A DNA stretch of 53,426 bases from JAWLDA01 sp041686855 (GCA_041686855.1 JAWLDA010000022.1:1-53426), one strand, 5' to 3'; positions 33,877 to 43,023 are shown, counted from the first letter of the stretch. The notes: generated from the letters alone by a model not told the origin. Made by a program: numbers and translations.

Positions 33877-35172
33877 CTACTCCATCCCAGCTCGTTCACG
33901 TAGCTCCGCGTATTTGGGGACGATCACCCGCTGGACATCACTGAGCGCCTCGATGGGGCTCTTGGCGCCGGTGAGGACAGCCGTCTGCGCTGGAATGAGG
34001 CCGGCGTTGACCAGGACGTCTTGCCATAGGGGCGGCCGGGAGTTGGCGACTGGAAGTTGGTTGAGCAGGTGGCGCTCCTGATCGGAGACTCGCTCGGCAA
34101 TGATGCTGACGGCTTCACCGTGGGTCGGCAGCCGGCCAGTCATCTCGTAGATCTTGAGTTGGACCTCGGTGCTTGCCAGATAGGTGAGGAGCTTCGCGGC
34201 TGCGCTGAGATTTTCGGCGGCACGGGGAACGATGTGCACTTGGCCGCCTGCCCACGTGCCGTTACGCCCTTCGGGCGTATGCGGGACGGCGCCGGTCTGG
34301 AAGGTGACGTCGGGTGCATGGGTTCTAAGGTCGTTGATAAAGAACGAATGCATCGCCGTCATGGCGAGCTCCTGGTTAAAGAAGCTAGTGGGAGCCGCCC
34401 TGGCGCTTAGCTCCGCATGTCCCCAACGGACGACGTAACTCTGCAACCATTCCAAGGCGTCGACGTTGCGCGGATGATCGATCGTTGGGGTGAACGTCTG
34501 CGGGTCGTAGAGGGATCCACCGAACGCCCAAAACCACGCGGGCAGGTACCAGTTCCCCGACCACGGGACAAAGCCTGCTCGCTCAATGGCGCCGTCGTTG
34601 CCCGTGCGGGTGAGTTTGATCGAGTACTGGTCGAGCTCGTCGATGCTGTCCGGGGCTCGGTCGGGATCGAGACCCGCTTCGGCAAAGAGAGATTGGTTCC
34701 AATACAGCCCGCGAGCCGCCGTGAAGAACGGCAGTCCCCACACCTTGCCCCCAAAGGTAGCCTCGTTGATGGCAAAGGGGAGGAATGCGTCCCAGGCGAC
34801 TTCACTCTTTAGCAGGTCGTTGAGCGGATAGAGCGCGTCCATGAGCCACCATTGGACCACCGCCGAGCCGTCGAAATGGACGACGTCCGGTGGGTTGCCA
34901 GAGGCGATGAGAGCCGTCAACTGATCGTAACTCGCTGCGGCGCCCGTACCTCGGATGATCTCGAGATCGATCTCGGGGTGCTGCGCTTTGAATTCGGCGA
35001 TAAGCTCTTGGAAGAGGGGCTCTAACGGCTCTTCGTTGTACCAGTTGTACATGTAGACGAGCCTTTCGGCGGCGAAAGCATGCGAAAAGGTCATGAGGGC
35101 GAGGGTGAGCACGACGACGAGAGTCGCGGTAACGGGGCATGAAAAGCGGCTGCGGCGAACGGTACCTCGCAT
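33877..35172 (-). CDS. ABC transporter sugar-binding protein (family 1)
   Basis: A 431-residue secreted binding protein. The signal peptide (residues 1-34) has the core VTATLVVVLTLALMTFSHA followed by FAAER. Mature-domain motifs include FKAQHPEIDLEIIRGTG, GNPPDVVHFDGSAVVQWW, GLPFFTAARGLYWNQSLF, and ENLSAAAKLLTYLASTEVQ near the C-terminus. ATG at 35172 is chosen because aaagg lies 9 bases upstream; the frame stays open about 450 bases further but only as antisense of the next gene. As with the other binding protein in this window, no permease or ATPase gene is adjacent, so it probably serves a transporter encoded elsewhere. Confidence 0.88.
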   Translation of the reverse strand: MRGTVRRSRFSCPVTATLVVVLTLALMTFSHAFAAERLVYMYNWYNEEPLEPLFQELIAEFKAQHPEIDLEIIRGTGAAASYDQLTALIASGNPPDVVHFDGSAVVQWWLMDALYPLNDLLKSEVAWDAFLPFAINEATFGGKVWGLPFFTAARGLYWNQSLFAEAGLDPDRAPDSIDELDQYSIKLTRTGNDGAIERAGFVPWSGNWYLPAWFWAFGGSLYDPQTFTPTIDHPRNVDALEWLQSYVVRWGHAELSARAAPTSFFNQELAMTAMHSFFINDLRTHAPDVTFQTGAVPHTPEGRNGTWAGGQVHIVPRAAENLSAAAKLLTYLASTEVQLKIYEMTGRLPTHGEAVSIIAERVSDQERHLLNQLPVANSRPPLWQDVLVNAGLIPAQTAVLTGAKSPIEALSDVQRVIVPKYAELRERAGME

Positions 35173-35300
35173 GATGATCATCCTTTCGAGTGTGGTCCCC
35201 TGGTTAAAGCTGACTTGGGTCCGGTTACGCTGTCCACAACAAATGATTCGAAATATTGAGTCGGGTTCCTCGGAAATGATGCTGATGTACCCGTCTGATT

Positions 35301-35309
35301 TGATATAAT
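35301..35309 (+). promoter_or_regulatory. Extended -10 promoter of the DUF4395 gene
   Basis: TGATATAAT is a perfect extended -10 (TGn plus TATAAT), about 63 bases upstream of the start at 35372. No good -35 is seen at 16-18 bases, which an extended -10 can tolerate. Confidence 0.55.
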
Positions 35310-35371
35310 GGAACCCAATCGGATTACTTGGTTTTGTGGTTATGCTCAATGCGGATGAGGAGGAATCGTCG

Positions 35372-35782
35372 ATGCGAGTCGTTCGGATCCAACCGTTGAC
35401 GGTGATCGTGGTGGCGTTGCTTGCGAGTCTGACACAGAGTTGGTGGCTGGCGCTCACCTTTGGCGCCATCATGCTGCTGGGTGCGATCCTTCCGAGTCTG
35501 AATCTCATGGATCGCTGGGTCTCGTTGCTCTCACGGACAAAGCAGCGCACGGTGCTATACCCCAAGCGGTTCGCAGCTGGGATGGGCGGGAGCATGCTCG
35601 TCGGCGCGGGCGCAGCGGGCTGGGCGTCGCTCACGACGTCGGCTTTCGTGCTTGTTGGGCTGACGATCGCAGCGGCTTCGCTGCAGGCGGTCTTTAACCT
35701 CTGTATCGGATGCTGGATCTATAACGGCATGGTCGCGCTGACCCCCAAGTCGGGGCGGCGCGGTGAGGCGAACGTGGGCTGA
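35372..35782 (+). CDS. DUF4395 family membrane protein
   Basis: A 136-residue integral membrane protein with about four hydrophobic segments (TVIVVALLASLTQSWW, TFGAIMLLGAILPS, LVGAGAAGWASLT, AFVLVGLTIAAASL). It ends in the FNLCIGCWIYN motif, the paired Cys signature of DUF4395. Function is not established; the Cys pair suggests redox or metal binding near the membrane. ATG at 35372 has ggagga 7 bases upstream. It is divergent from the sugar-binding protein gene. Confidence 0.82.
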   Translation: MRVVRIQPLTVIVVALLASLTQSWWLALTFGAIMLLGAILPSLNLMDRWVSLLSRTKQRTVLYPKRFAAGMGGSMLVGAGAAGWASLTTSAFVLVGLTIAAASLQAVFNLCIGCWIYNGMVALTPKSGRRGEANVG

Positions 35783-35811
35783 ACCTGAGCCATGGGCTAA
35801 ACCTGAGCCAT
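35776..35811. repeat. 18-bp tandem repeat, two units, between converging genes
   Basis: gggctgaacctgagccat and gggctaaacctgagccat differ by one base. The first copy includes the stop codon of the DUF4395 gene; the rest fills the 48-bp gap before the converging membrane-protein stop. Confidence 0.85.
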
Positions 35812-35830
35812 GGGAAGCCGCGCGACTCCC

Positions 35831-36694
35831 TCAAAGTGGCTCGTGTTCGCGCATGGTGCCGCCCTCGGGTAAGTCGAGGCGCGTTGTGACAGAGCCGGAA
35901 TGCACTCGCCGGATCTCCTCGACCAGCGCCTGGCCTTCCTGGATGTAGGTGCGCTCCTCCTCCTCGCTGGCGAAGCCGCTGCTTAGGGGATCGTCGCTAC
36001 GGTAGGTGGCTTGTAGCGCTTCGTCCCAGCGGTGCACACGCTCTGCCAGCTCCGGGGGGAGTCCCGCCTCTTCAGGGGAGAGGTTCTCCCCGGTGTCGGC
36101 GTCCCATAGCGGCCAACACTGGTACTCCGGGGCGATACGGAGCGCAAATCCGGTTCGTGGTCCGTCATCGGTTTCCTGGATGTCTTTCCCAACACGTATG
36201 CGGAGGGTGCGAAAAGCGACAAGCGCGGTGGCTAACGCAATCATCCCGGGTTCCACAACTGCGAGGGTGATGGGTTGGAGGGGAAGGGCCCAGGGCCGAA
36301 ACGCGCCCGCAAGCGATGCCCAAACGACAAAGAGCCATGCGGCGACGTAAACGGTAAAGGCCACGATTGTTGAGCGACGCCCTTTTGCCTCCTGGGAATC
36401 TTGGGGCGGCAGGGCCCTCTGCGCCCACACGAGGTACCCTCCTTGCCAAAGGACCGAGAGGGTAAAGAGGGCTAGGGCGTAGCGGCTCAACGTTAACACG
36501 GCGAGCCCGCCGGCGAAGGTAAGGACCCCACCGATGGTCATGAGGCGATCTTGCCATTGCTCTTTTGGATCGGGGTCGGCGAGGGTGATTCGAGAGAGGG
36601 CGTCGTCGAGCAGGCGATTCATTGCCAGCTGTCTCATAAGGAATACACCTGCGAACACGTAGAACCCACCGATGAGTATGGCAAGCCATTTCAT
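35831..36694 (-). CDS. Membrane protein of unknown function with cytoplasmic C-terminal domain
   Basis: A 287-residue protein. Hydrophobic helices lie at about 1-22 (WLAILIGGFYVFAGVFL), 52-90 (two), 108-132 and 140-162. The C-terminal 120 residues are soluble, acidic and rich in Glu (for example SSGFASEEEERTYIQEGQ). No family was recognised. Just upstream of the ATG lie gacgtc and gctcgaga, but no strong ribosome-binding site. It is divergent from the Cys-rich protein gene at 36820, with 125 bases between them. Confidence 0.65.
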   Translation of the reverse strand: MKWLAILIGGFYVFAGVFLMRQLAMNRLLDDALSRITLADPDPKEQWQDRLMTIGGVLTFAGGLAVLTLSRYALALFTLSVLWQGGYLVWAQRALPPQDSQEAKGRRSTIVAFTVYVAAWLFVVWASLAGAFRPWALPLQPITLAVVEPGMIALATALVAFRTLRIRVGKDIQETDDGPRTGFALRIAPEYQCWPLWDADTGENLSPEEAGLPPELAERVHRWDEALQATYRSDDPLSSGFASEEEERTYIQEGQALVEEIRRVHSGSVTTRLDLPEGGTMREHEPL

Positions 36695-36819
36695 GACGTC
36701 TCGAGCCCCCAGTCCTCCTTAACTTCGCTGTGTCTACAGGAAACACTTTTGAAAAGAATGAAAACAAAAGGTCGGTACGATTCCCAACTAGTGGCGACGT
36801 GTGATTCGGGGGTGAATAC

Positions 36820-38259
36820 GTGTGGTTTTGGCGGCGACGTGTGGGTAAAAAGGAGACCAGCACCGGCCACGGTTCCACATGTTCCTTTTGCGATAGCGCT
36901 CCCTCCGTCACGTGTATCGCATGTTCCCGGGGGGCGTGTGGGGATGCATGGCACATCTACGGCCTCTTCGCAACGAAACGATTCGGTACTGACGCCGACC
37001 AGATCGGTTCGAAGTTTGCCTATCACTGTGCTAATTGTCGCGGGTTTGTCTGCGTCGACGACGTAGGCGTCCGCGGTGGCTACCCGTGCCCAACGAATCG
37101 GGTCGAATACTACCCCTTTACCTGTCCGGCGTGCCATCATCGCCTGTTGGTCATGCGTATGGACAACGTCGATGCAGTGGAGGCTGCAGCCGAAATCCGT
37201 CGGTACCTGACGGAAGGCGATACGGGCGTATCCCAGACGGTTCCGTATGAGGGTCATGACCGAGTGGTGACGGTGGAACCGGGTCTATTGGTGCAGGTGC
37301 CCTTTGGTCCTCGCCCCCGACCATTGCGATTCGGCGAAGCGTGGGAGACTGTTATCCGCTTGCGTGACGCCGATGCAGAGGTGGTGGAGCTGGTATTGGA
37401 GCACAGCGAGCACGCATCGCCCAACACCAAAATGTATCTCCGTCACCGTCGGCGGTATTACTCTCTGCGGGCGCCCAACTCAGAGAATGACGTGTGGAGC
37501 AGTGAGCAACTGGGCGCCATTCTCCCCGAGCTTAGCGGACGGCATGTGACGCTCTCTCTTGAAGCGGAGGGAGCGAATGTCGCGCACGTCGACGATCGTC
37601 ACACGCTCGAAATTGAGCGAGTCGGTATCCGACCGATTTACTCATCGACCTTTCCACCCGCGCCTTCTCACTCAGATACAGCTCACTCAGACGCAGCCCA
37701 CTCAGATATAGCCCACTCAGATATCTCAGATATAGCCCACTTGGACACCACCTGCTCCGGCACACCAATGCCAAGTACAAGGCGAGAAGGCGTCGACCCT
37801 AGTCCTGGGAGAACGTCGGAGACGGCCCGCCGCAGGGAGCATCTCGCGAGGATCTTACACGAACTGACTGAGCTGCACATCTGGGATTACACGTGGTTGG
37901 AGGCGCCGCCACCCGAGAGAATGGGGAGCAAGGCGGTCCTCACCCTTGCCGGCAGCACGGATCTGACGTATTATCACCTGGTTCGTGTTTACTTTCGCGG
38001 GGTGCGTTACCACACAATCCCGCGCCATTTTAGCCACCCGTTCTTAGCCCTGGCAAGCCCTGCCGAGGAGGCGCAACTGCGGGATTTGGCCGCCTTTGGG
38101 AGGGGCTCCTTTGCCGTCCGGTTGCTGACCGAGTTTGGAGGCCGCCTGCAGCGAGGCGCGTATGTGGTGGCGGATTGGATCGAGGTGCAGCGGCTCGAAG
38201 GTGACGAAGAGACGACTGCCTATCGGCCCATTCATCCGGCGAACGTGGGTTGGTGGTGA
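36820..38259 (+). CDS. Cys-rich zinc-ribbon protein of unknown function
   Basis: A 479-residue protein not matched to a known family. The first 110 residues contain eleven cysteines, many in CxxC pairs (positions 21/24, 32/35, 70/73 and 102/105, plus 40, 78 and 90), consistent with two or more zinc ribbons. Residues about 110-270 are mainly beta. A pentapeptide-repeat linker (HSDTA, HSDAA, HSDIA; residues about 284-310) joins it to a C-terminal region that begins with a charged helix (TARRREHLARILHELTEL). The start is a GTG with gggggtg 7 bases upstream. It precedes the DnaQ/Mre11/Rad50-like cluster in the same orientation, so a nucleic-acid-related role is possible but unproven. Confidence 0.6.
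   Translation: MWFWRRRVGKKETSTGHGSTCSFCDSAPSVTCIACSRGACGDAWHIYGLFATKRFGTDADQIGSKFAYHCANCRGFVCVDDVGVRGGYPCPTNRVEYYPFTCPACHHRLLVMRMDNVDAVEAAAEIRRYLTEGDTGVSQTVPYEGHDRVVTVEPGLLVQVPFGPRPRPLRFGEAWETVIRLRDADAEVVELVLEHSEHASPNTKMYLRHRRRYYSLRAPNSENDVWSSEQLGAILPELSGRHVTLSLEAEGANVAHVDDRHTLEIERVGIRPIYSSTFPPAPSHSDTAHSDAAHSDIAHSDISDIAHLDTTCSGTPMPSTRREGVDPSPGRTSETARRREHLARILHELTELHIWDYTWLEAPPPERMGSKAVLTLAGSTDLTYYHLVRVYFRGVRYHTIPRHFSHPFLALASPAEEAQLRDLAAFGRGSFAVRLLTEFGGRLQRGAYVVADWIEVQRLEGDEETTAYRPIHPANVGWW
37669..37749 (+). repeat. In-frame 15-bp coding repeat
   Basis: Units based on cactcagatacagct encode HSDTA-type pentapeptides, with one shortened unit. Because units are multiples of three, copy-number change would lengthen or shorten the linker without a frameshift. 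Confidence 0.85.
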
Positions 38260-38355
38260 AAGAAGCGTTACGTTTTCAGGCTGATCACTCCACCATCTGT
38301 CATACCAGCCGAGGGAGGGAATGGATGCGCCGGCACGAACCCCCTAATTGCAGGG

Positions 38356-39000
38356 GTGTATGGGGTGCCAGTAGGCTCGTTTCCAAGGGTTCACGAAAAA
38401 TTTAGCGATTGTTCTGTCTCTGGATTCGTCGACGTGGAGACCACCGGTTTGAGTCGCGAGCGCGATGAGGTGGTCGAGTTGGCGATTCTTCTCTTCGCGT
38501 TTCGGCGCACGACGGGTGAGATCGTCGGCGTCGTCGACGAGTACACGGGCCTGCGCGATCCAGGACGACCGATTCCTCGAGGTGCGAGCTCGGTTCACGA
38601 TATCTACGATCAACACGTCCGCGGCAAGCAGCTCGACCAACGTAAGATCCTCTCTCTAATGGCCCAGGCGGAGTTCCTCGTGGCGCACAACGCGACCTTC
38701 GACCGTGCCTTCGTTGAGCGCCTCTATCCTGAGGCCGGCGAAAAGGCATGGCTCTGTTCGATGAACGGCGTGCCGTGGCGTCGTCTCGGTCTCCCTTCTA
38801 AAGGGTTGCAAAACCTCTTACGAGCTCACGGAATTCGGGTGAGCCGAGCGCACCGAGGCGCCGACGATGTGCAGGCCTCGCTGCGGCTCCTTGCGACGCC
38901 GGATCGTGAGGGCGCCTACTACTTTAAATACCTTTTGAATCGTTACTACGGCGAACGGGACGGGGCGAGCCGTGACGCTCGTCTCCCGACGGGATCATAG
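38356..39000 (+). CDS. DnaQ-like 3'-5' exonuclease
   Basis: A 214-residue DEDDh exonuclease related to the epsilon subunit of DNA polymerase III. It has ExoI FVDVETTGL (Asp, Glu) near residue 24, ExoII AHNATFDRAFVE (Asp) near 113, and ExoIII HRGADDVQASLRLL (His, Asp) near 166. It is a stand-alone domain and would remove nucleotides from DNA or RNA 3' ends. The start is uncertain: GTG at 38356 lies at a small hairpin (cccct/agggg), and GTG at 38365 is an alternative. It is followed in the same direction by an Mre11/Rad50-like pair, which suggests shared DNA repair or degradation work. Confidence 0.85.
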   Translation: MYGVPVGSFPRVHEKFSDCSVSGFVDVETTGLSRERDEVVELAILLFAFRRTTGEIVGVVDEYTGLRDPGRPIPRGASSVHDIYDQHVRGKQLDQRKILSLMAQAEFLVAHNATFDRAFVERLYPEAGEKAWLCSMNGVPWRRLGLPSKGLQNLLRAHGIRVSRAHRGADDVQASLRLLATPDREGAYYFKYLLNRYYGERDGASRDARLPTGS

Positions 39001-39091
39001 CGACTCGGCTGACCGGCCCCATTGGCTCCAGTATGGCTCCGACACGGGTCCGAGTAGACGTTTGGCTCTTGGTGAAAGGTGTGAATCGCAG

Positions 39092-40324
39092 ATGGGCATC
39101 CGATTCCTACATACCGCTGACTGGCAGATCGGCATGAAGGCGAACCACGTGGCCAAGGTAGCGGAGGCGGTGCGCAGCGCCCGCCTCACGACCGCTGAGC
39201 GGATCGTCGCGGTGGCCAAGGACGAGGACGTCGACTTCATCCTCATAGCGGGCGACTTGTTTGAGGATAATGCCGTCGGCAACGATGTGGTACATCGGGT
39301 CGTTCACATCTTGGAGCAGGCCACGCCGATCCCGGTCTACATTCTCCCCGGCAATCACGACCTCCTGAGCCCCGGATCGGTCTACGAGCGGGCGGCGTTC
39401 CGCCAAGTGGGGAACATCCACGTGCTGCGCAGCACGGAACCGATCCTGCTGCACGAGGGGGAGGTGGCGTTGCTACCCGCTCCGATCACCCAAAAGAACT
39501 CGGAGCGCGATCCGACCACGCACCTGCAGGCGAGTGATGCACCCATACGGATCGGCGTGGCGCACGGTTCGCCGCGGATCGAGGGAATGTACCAGCCCGA
39601 CGACCACCCCATCGCGCTGGATGCGGCCGCGCGGCTGGGCTTGGATTACCTGGCGATCGGGCACTGGCACTCGTGGCTGGAGCTCGGGCCGCGGATGCTG
39701 ATGCCCGGCACGCACGAGCCGACGAAGTTTGACGAGGCGAGCGGTTACGTTGCGCTCGTCACGTGTGAGGGTGGTGGGGCGCCGCCCCACGTTGAGCAGG
39801 TTGCAGTGAACACACTCCGCTGGGCGGAAGGGTCGTTCCAGACGGATGGAACCCCAGACGCCTTGGAGCGCCAGGTACGCACGTGGGTGGAGGGGCTTGC
39901 AGATCCCAAGAGCACGTTGGTACGAGTGCAGCTCGCGGGACCGATGAGCGCGGAGGTCGAGGCGGTCCTGAGGGAGTTGGAAGACTGGCTCGCGGTGCGC
40001 ACGCTCTATGCGGAGGTTGACACCCGGCAGACGACGCCGACCCTCTCCCAGGGGCGACTCCGTGAGATCGCCATCGCGCATCCCTTCCTCGAGGGGCTCT
40101 TGGCCGACCTCAGACGGCTGGCGACGCTGGCGGGACCCGAGCTGCCCGCCTTTGCAGAGGCAGCTGCCGGGCGTGACGACGACGAGGATGGGGGTCCGAT
40201 CCAGGCGCTTGACGTGGACGAGCTGCGCGCCTTAATGCGGGAGAACGACCTGGAGATCGACCCTGACGTGATCAAAGAGGCGATTCGCCAGCTGGCGCAC
40301 CGGGCTGGGGAGGTGTGGGAATGA
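39092..40324 (+). CDS. Mre11/SbcD-like DNA repair exonuclease (YhaO-like)
   Basis: A 410-residue calcineurin-like phosphoesterase. The five metal motifs are clear: HTADWQIG near residue 7, IAGDLFEDN near 52, LPGNHD near 88, VAHGSPR near 155 and IGHWHSW near 190. A C-terminal capping and partner-binding region follows. The size (about 410) and partner are like Bacillus YhaO. It should be a Mn-dependent nuclease acting on DNA ends with its ATPase partner. ATG at 39092 is chosen because homology starts there and gaaaggtg lies upstream. Its TGA overlaps the ATG of the ATPase gene, so the two are made together. Confidence 0.9.
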   Translation: MGIRFLHTADWQIGMKANHVAKVAEAVRSARLTTAERIVAVAKDEDVDFILIAGDLFEDNAVGNDVVHRVVHILEQATPIPVYILPGNHDLLSPGSVYERAAFRQVGNIHVLRSTEPILLHEGEVALLPAPITQKNSERDPTTHLQASDAPIRIGVAHGSPRIEGMYQPDDHPIALDAAARLGLDYLAIGHWHSWLELGPRMLMPGTHEPTKFDEASGYVALVTCEGGGAPPHVEQVAVNTLRWAEGSFQTDGTPDALERQVRTWVEGLADPKSTLVRVQLAGPMSAEVEAVLRELEDWLAVRTLYAEVDTRQTTPTLSQGRLREIAIAHPFLEGLLADLRRLATLAGPELPAFAEAAAGRDDDEDGGPIQALDVDELRALMRENDLEIDPDVIKEAIRQLAHRAGEVWE

Positions 40325-43023
40325 TTCTCGAACGACTGGCCGTACGGGCCTTTGGGTGTCTGCGTGATCCGGTTGAGTTGGCGTTTGACGAGCGCTTCAC
40401 GTTGGTGACGGGGAAGAACGAGGCCGGCAAGAGCACGCTCTTTCGCGCGCTGCATCACGCTTTGTTCACACCGTACAGCTCGAACGCTCAGGAGATCCGG
40501 GAGCTGCAGACCTGGGGGACGGAGCTCTCCCCGGAAGTGACGGTGGAGTTGCGGGTCGGCGACGAGCGGTATCAAGTGACCAAGTCTTTTTTGCATCAGC
40601 AGCGGTGCGTCTTGGCCGAGTGGGACGGCACGCGCTTTCGGGACGTCGCCAACGGGGACCGGGCCGACGAGCGCATCCGTGCCTTTTTGTTGGGTGATCG
40701 ACCGGGCCGGGGGGCGGCCGGTGAGGAGCACCGTGGCTTGGCCCGTCTCCTATGGGCGCCGCAAGGCCAGGTGGCGCTCCCCTCGATCGAAGGCACGCTG
40801 CGCCAGGAGATCGAGAAGTCGCTTGACGCCCTCTCGCTCGACGAGGGCGAGGGTCGGTTGCACGCACTCCTCTCCGGTCTTTACTTTGAGACCTGGTCCA
40901 AGAACGGGAAATCGTTCCTCAAGAAGTCCCGCCTCCCCGATCTGGAGGCGGAGATCGAGCGGTTGGAAGCGGAGCGCACTAAGGCGGAAGCGGCCTGGCG
41001 GGCGGTCGAGCAGACGAGTCAACGGCTCGGCGACGTCGAGGCAGAGCTGGCCGGGTTGGGTGACGAGCGGACGGAGCTCCAACAGGCGATCGAGCGGCTG
41101 GAGGCCGCCGCCAAGCGGGTGCAGGCCCTCAAGGTGAAGCTGGCCACGGAGTCGGCGGAGTTGGAGAAGTGGAAAGGTCGCTGGGAGAGCCTCGACCAGC
41201 AGCGCAAGCGCGTCATCGCCCTCAAAGCGCAGGCAAGTGAGGCCCAGGAGGCCTTGGAGAAGCAGATTCAACCGCTGCTTGAGAGGGTCGGAAAGGCGCA
41301 AGAGGCCTTAGGGAACGAGCTGAAGCAGCTCGAGACGGAGATTGCGGAAGCGGAGGGACGGGTAAAGAGCGCCCGGTCCGCATGGCAGCGCGCTCGAACG
41401 CTGACGGCCGCGAAGGAGCAGGACGCGCAGATACGACGGCTGGCTAAACGGCTGGAAGACGTCCGCGAGGTACAGGCGGACCAGGCCGCGTTGAACGAAC
41501 AGCTCGCCCAGATGCCCAATCCCACACCGGCCCAGATCAAGCAGGCGCAGGAGCTCGAGGGTGAGCTTAAACGCCTGGACGGACGCTTGGAGTCGGTGGG
41601 ACTCTCCCTTGAGTTCGTCGCCGAGAGCGCTCAGACGGGGCGCGTTGTGCACGGCGACGGCCGGGAGGAACCGTTCACGGTGGAGGGCGCTGAGACGATA
41701 CGCGCCCATGCTGCGCGCTCGCTGCAGTGGCATATCGATGGCGTCGGCCGATTTTCGGTGCGCTCCGGGGCTGACGAGGTGGCCACCCTGGAGCAAGAGC
41801 GGGAAGAGGCAAAGGGACGCCTCAAAGCGCTCCTTGCCGGCTTTGGCGCGACGTCCTCCGACGATTTGGCCGAGATGCGGGAGACGCGCCGCGATGTGGA
41901 GCAGCGGATGAAGTCGCTCAAGGAGAAGCTGACGCAACTCCTAGACGAGTATGAGTCGGCGGATGCACTCCAAAGCGCCTTGGCCGAGTTGGAGCGGAGA
42001 CTGACAGCCGTGTGTGAGGATCTGGATGTGACACGGGAGGCCCTGGCAGAGACGGAGCCGCCTGGCGTGGACGAGGCGGAGGCTACCTACACGGAGGCAG
42101 AGGACGCGCTTGCCGAGCTCAACAAGGGCCTCGACGATCTACGTGCCGATGTCGCTACCCTTGAGAAGGAGACTGGTGAACTTAAGACCCGCGAAGCGAC
42201 GGAGGTTGAGAAGCGCCGTAACGCCACTCGAGAGATGGAGACGATTCTCGCTGAGTATGGCGGGGAGACGGCAGAACTCGACCGCGCGATGAGTGATGCG
42301 CAACGTCAGCGAGACGCCTGCCAGCAGAAGGTTGATGCCATCACGAGCGAACTCCCTGACGAAGACGAGGATCCGGAAGTCGAGCAAGCGGGCCTCAAGA
42401 CGGAGTTGCAATCCCTTGAAGAGAGCATCGGCGCATTACGCGAAAACCGTGCTCAGCTACGGCAGCAACTCGAGACCGCCGCGGCGCAGGGGACGTACGA
42501 CGAACTTGTTCGGATCGAAGAGCGGTTGCAGCAGACTCGGGATGAGTATGAGCATCAGGTGCGCCAGGCGAAAGCTATTAAGCTCTTGAAGGCGCTATCT
42601 GACACACGCCAACAGCGAGTCGTCGCCCAACTCACCGAGCCCATCTCCAAACGGGTGAGCCGCTACTTTGAACAGGTGAGCGGCAACGTCGGTCGACAGG
42701 TGCGCTTTGATGAGTCGCTGCGCCCCACGACGATGTCGGTCGAACGCGAAGAGGGCGTCTCCACGGAGGCGCTCTCAACCGGAGCTCGAGAGCAGTTACA
42801 GATCCTCTCGCGCTTGGCACTGGGTCGTTACCTCGCCTCGAAGTCGGGCCGGCATCTTTTCGTACTCGACGACAGCCTGGTGAACACCGACACCGTAAGG
42901 CATCGGAAGTTTCTCGAGTTGCTCGAGGAGGCGCAGGAGGAGCTCCAGATCGTGCTGCTGACGTGTCACCCGGAGTGGTATCGGGGGTTGGAGGGGGCGC
43001 GGAGGGTGGCATTGGGGAGGTGA
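40321..43023 (+). CDS. Rad50/SbcC-like ATPase without zinc hook (YhaN-like)
   Basis: A 900-residue SMC-like ABC ATPase. Walker A is VTGKNEAGKST near residue 34. Long coiled coils cover about 200-415 and 485-780. The ABC signature region is LSTGAREQLQILSRLAL and Walker B is HLFVLDDSLV near residue 855. At the hinge there is no CxxC zinc hook; instead a small globular insert (about 423-483, around GRVVHGDGREEPFTVEG) joins the coils. No CxxC is found anywhere in the protein. It should bind ATP and DNA and control the nuclease encoded just upstream. ATG at 40321 overlaps that gene (ATGA) and has ggaggtg 6 bases upstream. Confidence 0.88.
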   Translation: MILERLAVRAFGCLRDPVELAFDERFTLVTGKNEAGKSTLFRALHHALFTPYSSNAQEIRELQTWGTELSPEVTVELRVGDERYQVTKSFLHQQRCVLAEWDGTRFRDVANGDRADERIRAFLLGDRPGRGAAGEEHRGLARLLWAPQGQVALPSIEGTLRQEIEKSLDALSLDEGEGRLHALLSGLYFETWSKNGKSFLKKSRLPDLEAEIERLEAERTKAEAAWRAVEQTSQRLGDVEAELAGLGDERTELQQAIERLEAAAKRVQALKVKLATESAELEKWKGRWESLDQQRKRVIALKAQASEAQEALEKQIQPLLERVGKAQEALGNELKQLETEIAEAEGRVKSARSAWQRARTLTAAKEQDAQIRRLAKRLEDVREVQADQAALNEQLAQMPNPTPAQIKQAQELEGELKRLDGRLESVGLSLEFVAESAQTGRVVHGDGREEPFTVEGAETIRAHAARSLQWHIDGVGRFSVRSGADEVATLEQEREEAKGRLKALLAGFGATSSDDLAEMRETRRDVEQRMKSLKEKLTQLLDEYESADALQSALAELERRLTAVCEDLDVTREALAETEPPGVDEAEATYTEAEDALAELNKGLDDLRADVATLEKETGELKTREATEVEKRRNATREMETILAEYGGETAELDRAMSDAQRQRDACQQKVDAITSELPDEDEDPEVEQAGLKTELQSLEESIGALRENRAQLRQQLETAAAQGTYDELVRIEERLQQTRDEYEHQVRQAKAIKLLKALSDTRQQRVVAQLTEPISKRVSRYFEQVSGNVGRQVRFDESLRPTTMSVEREEGVSTEALSTGAREQLQILSRLALGRYLASKSGRHLFVLDDSLVNTDTVRHRKFLELLEEAQEELQIVLLTCHPEWYRGLEGARRVALGR

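Noticed and set aside
33877..35634. A 585-residue version of the second sugar-binding protein
   Set aside because: The first 154 residues are antisense to the DUF4395 gene and its leader. The start at 35172 has a ribosome-binding site and gives a signal peptide.
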